Under the pieces are notes generated by a model that was not told the origin of the DNA, ran no database searches, and saw nothing but the letters and a program-made list of their open reading frames with translations. A stretch of DNA of 64,000 nucleotides from Cololabis saira. Lineage: Eukaryota; Chordata; Actinopteri; Beloniformes; Belonidae. Below are positions 63,790 to 64,000 of the stretch, piece after piece. Numbering within the stretch: the stretch's first letter is position 1; each line of letters starts with the position of its first letter. The position numbers and the translations under genes are program-made. The DNA lies in the NCBI RefSeq assembly GCF_033807715.1, contig NC_084590.1, positions 8,508,327 through 8,572,326 on the forward strand, in the 5' to 3' direction.

Positions 63790-64000
63790 CACAGTTTGAC
63801 TTTCCGGGCCTTCCGCTGGGCAAAGTCGTTAATTAATTCCTTAAGATCCAGCTGACTTGCCCTGACATTCTCAATTGAGAGCATTGCCAGTCCTGATAAG
63901 CGGGCCTGTCCCATGGTGCTGCGCAGGTATTATCAACTTTAATTTGGAGAAGGACCGCTCGGCAGTTGCCACAGTCACTGGTATAGTTAAAAACAGCAGT
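63790..64000 (-). pseudogene. hAT transposase C-terminal (dimerisation) region, partial
   Basis: The minus strand encodes VTVATAERSFSKLKL, then after a small frame-changing deletion a run ending MGQARLSGLAMLSIENVRAS and QLDLKELINDF, the hAT dimerisation region. The frame ends KVKL then TGA, followed closely by a donor-like GTAAGT. The rest lies beyond the window. Confidence 0.8.

Larger units (their letters stand above)
62860..64000 (-). mobile_element. hAT transposon, 3' part, running off the window
   Basis: CAGTGCTTAATTTGTAAAGT followed by GGGAGGTCCCGGAGCGC (62861-62898) matches a hAT terminus I know from fish. The C-terminal transposase lies at 63790-64000. Between them are a (CA)n tract, a second CTTCCGCACCCCCAGCAACC block (63299-63318) and two diverged direct copies of a segment around ATTTGGTG(G/A)CACGGC (63508 and 63671). 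Confidence 0.6.

Overview
This window looks like nuclear DNA of a ray-finned (teleost) fish. Two host genes can be read with confidence. Almost everything else is transposon sequence of types abundant in teleosts: L2/Rex-type, L1-type and RNase H-bearing LINEs, a tRNA-derived SINE, a chromodomain Ty3/gypsy element, Tc1/mariner, Tigger, hAT, Kolobok-like and PIF/Harbinger elements, and many microsatellites. The repeat types suggest a percomorph, but the species cannot be read from the sequence. There are no bacterial operons, no CRISPR array and no intact virus.

Region 1 (469-23190, minus strand) is the 5' part of neurofibromin (nf1): coding exons 1-7, sized 60, 144, 84, 191, 107, 68 and 76 bp, each with AG/GT borders. 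They encode the first 243 residues, and the gene continues beyond position 1. Its introns total about 22 kb and are filled with nested transposons. Notable items are a 43-bp minisatellite grown out of a transposon exon (intron 3), a large inverted repeat with an adjacent 16-bp minisatellite (intron 1), and a 12-bp minisatellite against the exon 6 donor site. A GC-rich block with small palindromic MITEs surrounds exon 1.

Region 2 (23.6-38.5 kb) is intergenic. It holds palindromic MITEs, a LINE tail, a broken LINE, an approximately 0.8-kb tandem duplication, an L2 LINE split by a hAT element, a short telomere-like tract, a Harbinger-derived element inside a LINE, and a Tigger end.

Region 3 (38.8-39.2 kb, minus strand) is smco4, a 59-residue single-pass membrane protein in one coding exon, in the same orientation as nf1. 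Beyond it are a decayed Tc1 carrying a hAT element, LINE pieces, and a GC-rich block (43.1-43.5 kb) that may be a promoter or first exon.

Region 4 (48-62.5 kb) is a nest of retroelements. A chromodomain gypsy element has a LINE with RNase H in its 5' LTR, and that LINE is itself split by a hAT MITE. The gypsy body has lost reverse transcriptase and integrase but keeps a 645-codon frame. A second LTR is followed by a repeated piece of the gypsy leader. Next is an antisense L1-type LINE with an intact ORF1. Its ORF2 is split by a two-gene PIF/Harbinger transposon, whose transposase gene is in turn hit by a solo LTR. The window ends in the 3' part of a hAT transposon.

I found no convincing new biological system. 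The most unusual objects are the Harbinger with an intact Myb-like gene beside a broken transposase, the gypsy deletion derivative, and the intron 1 inverted repeat with its minisatellite.
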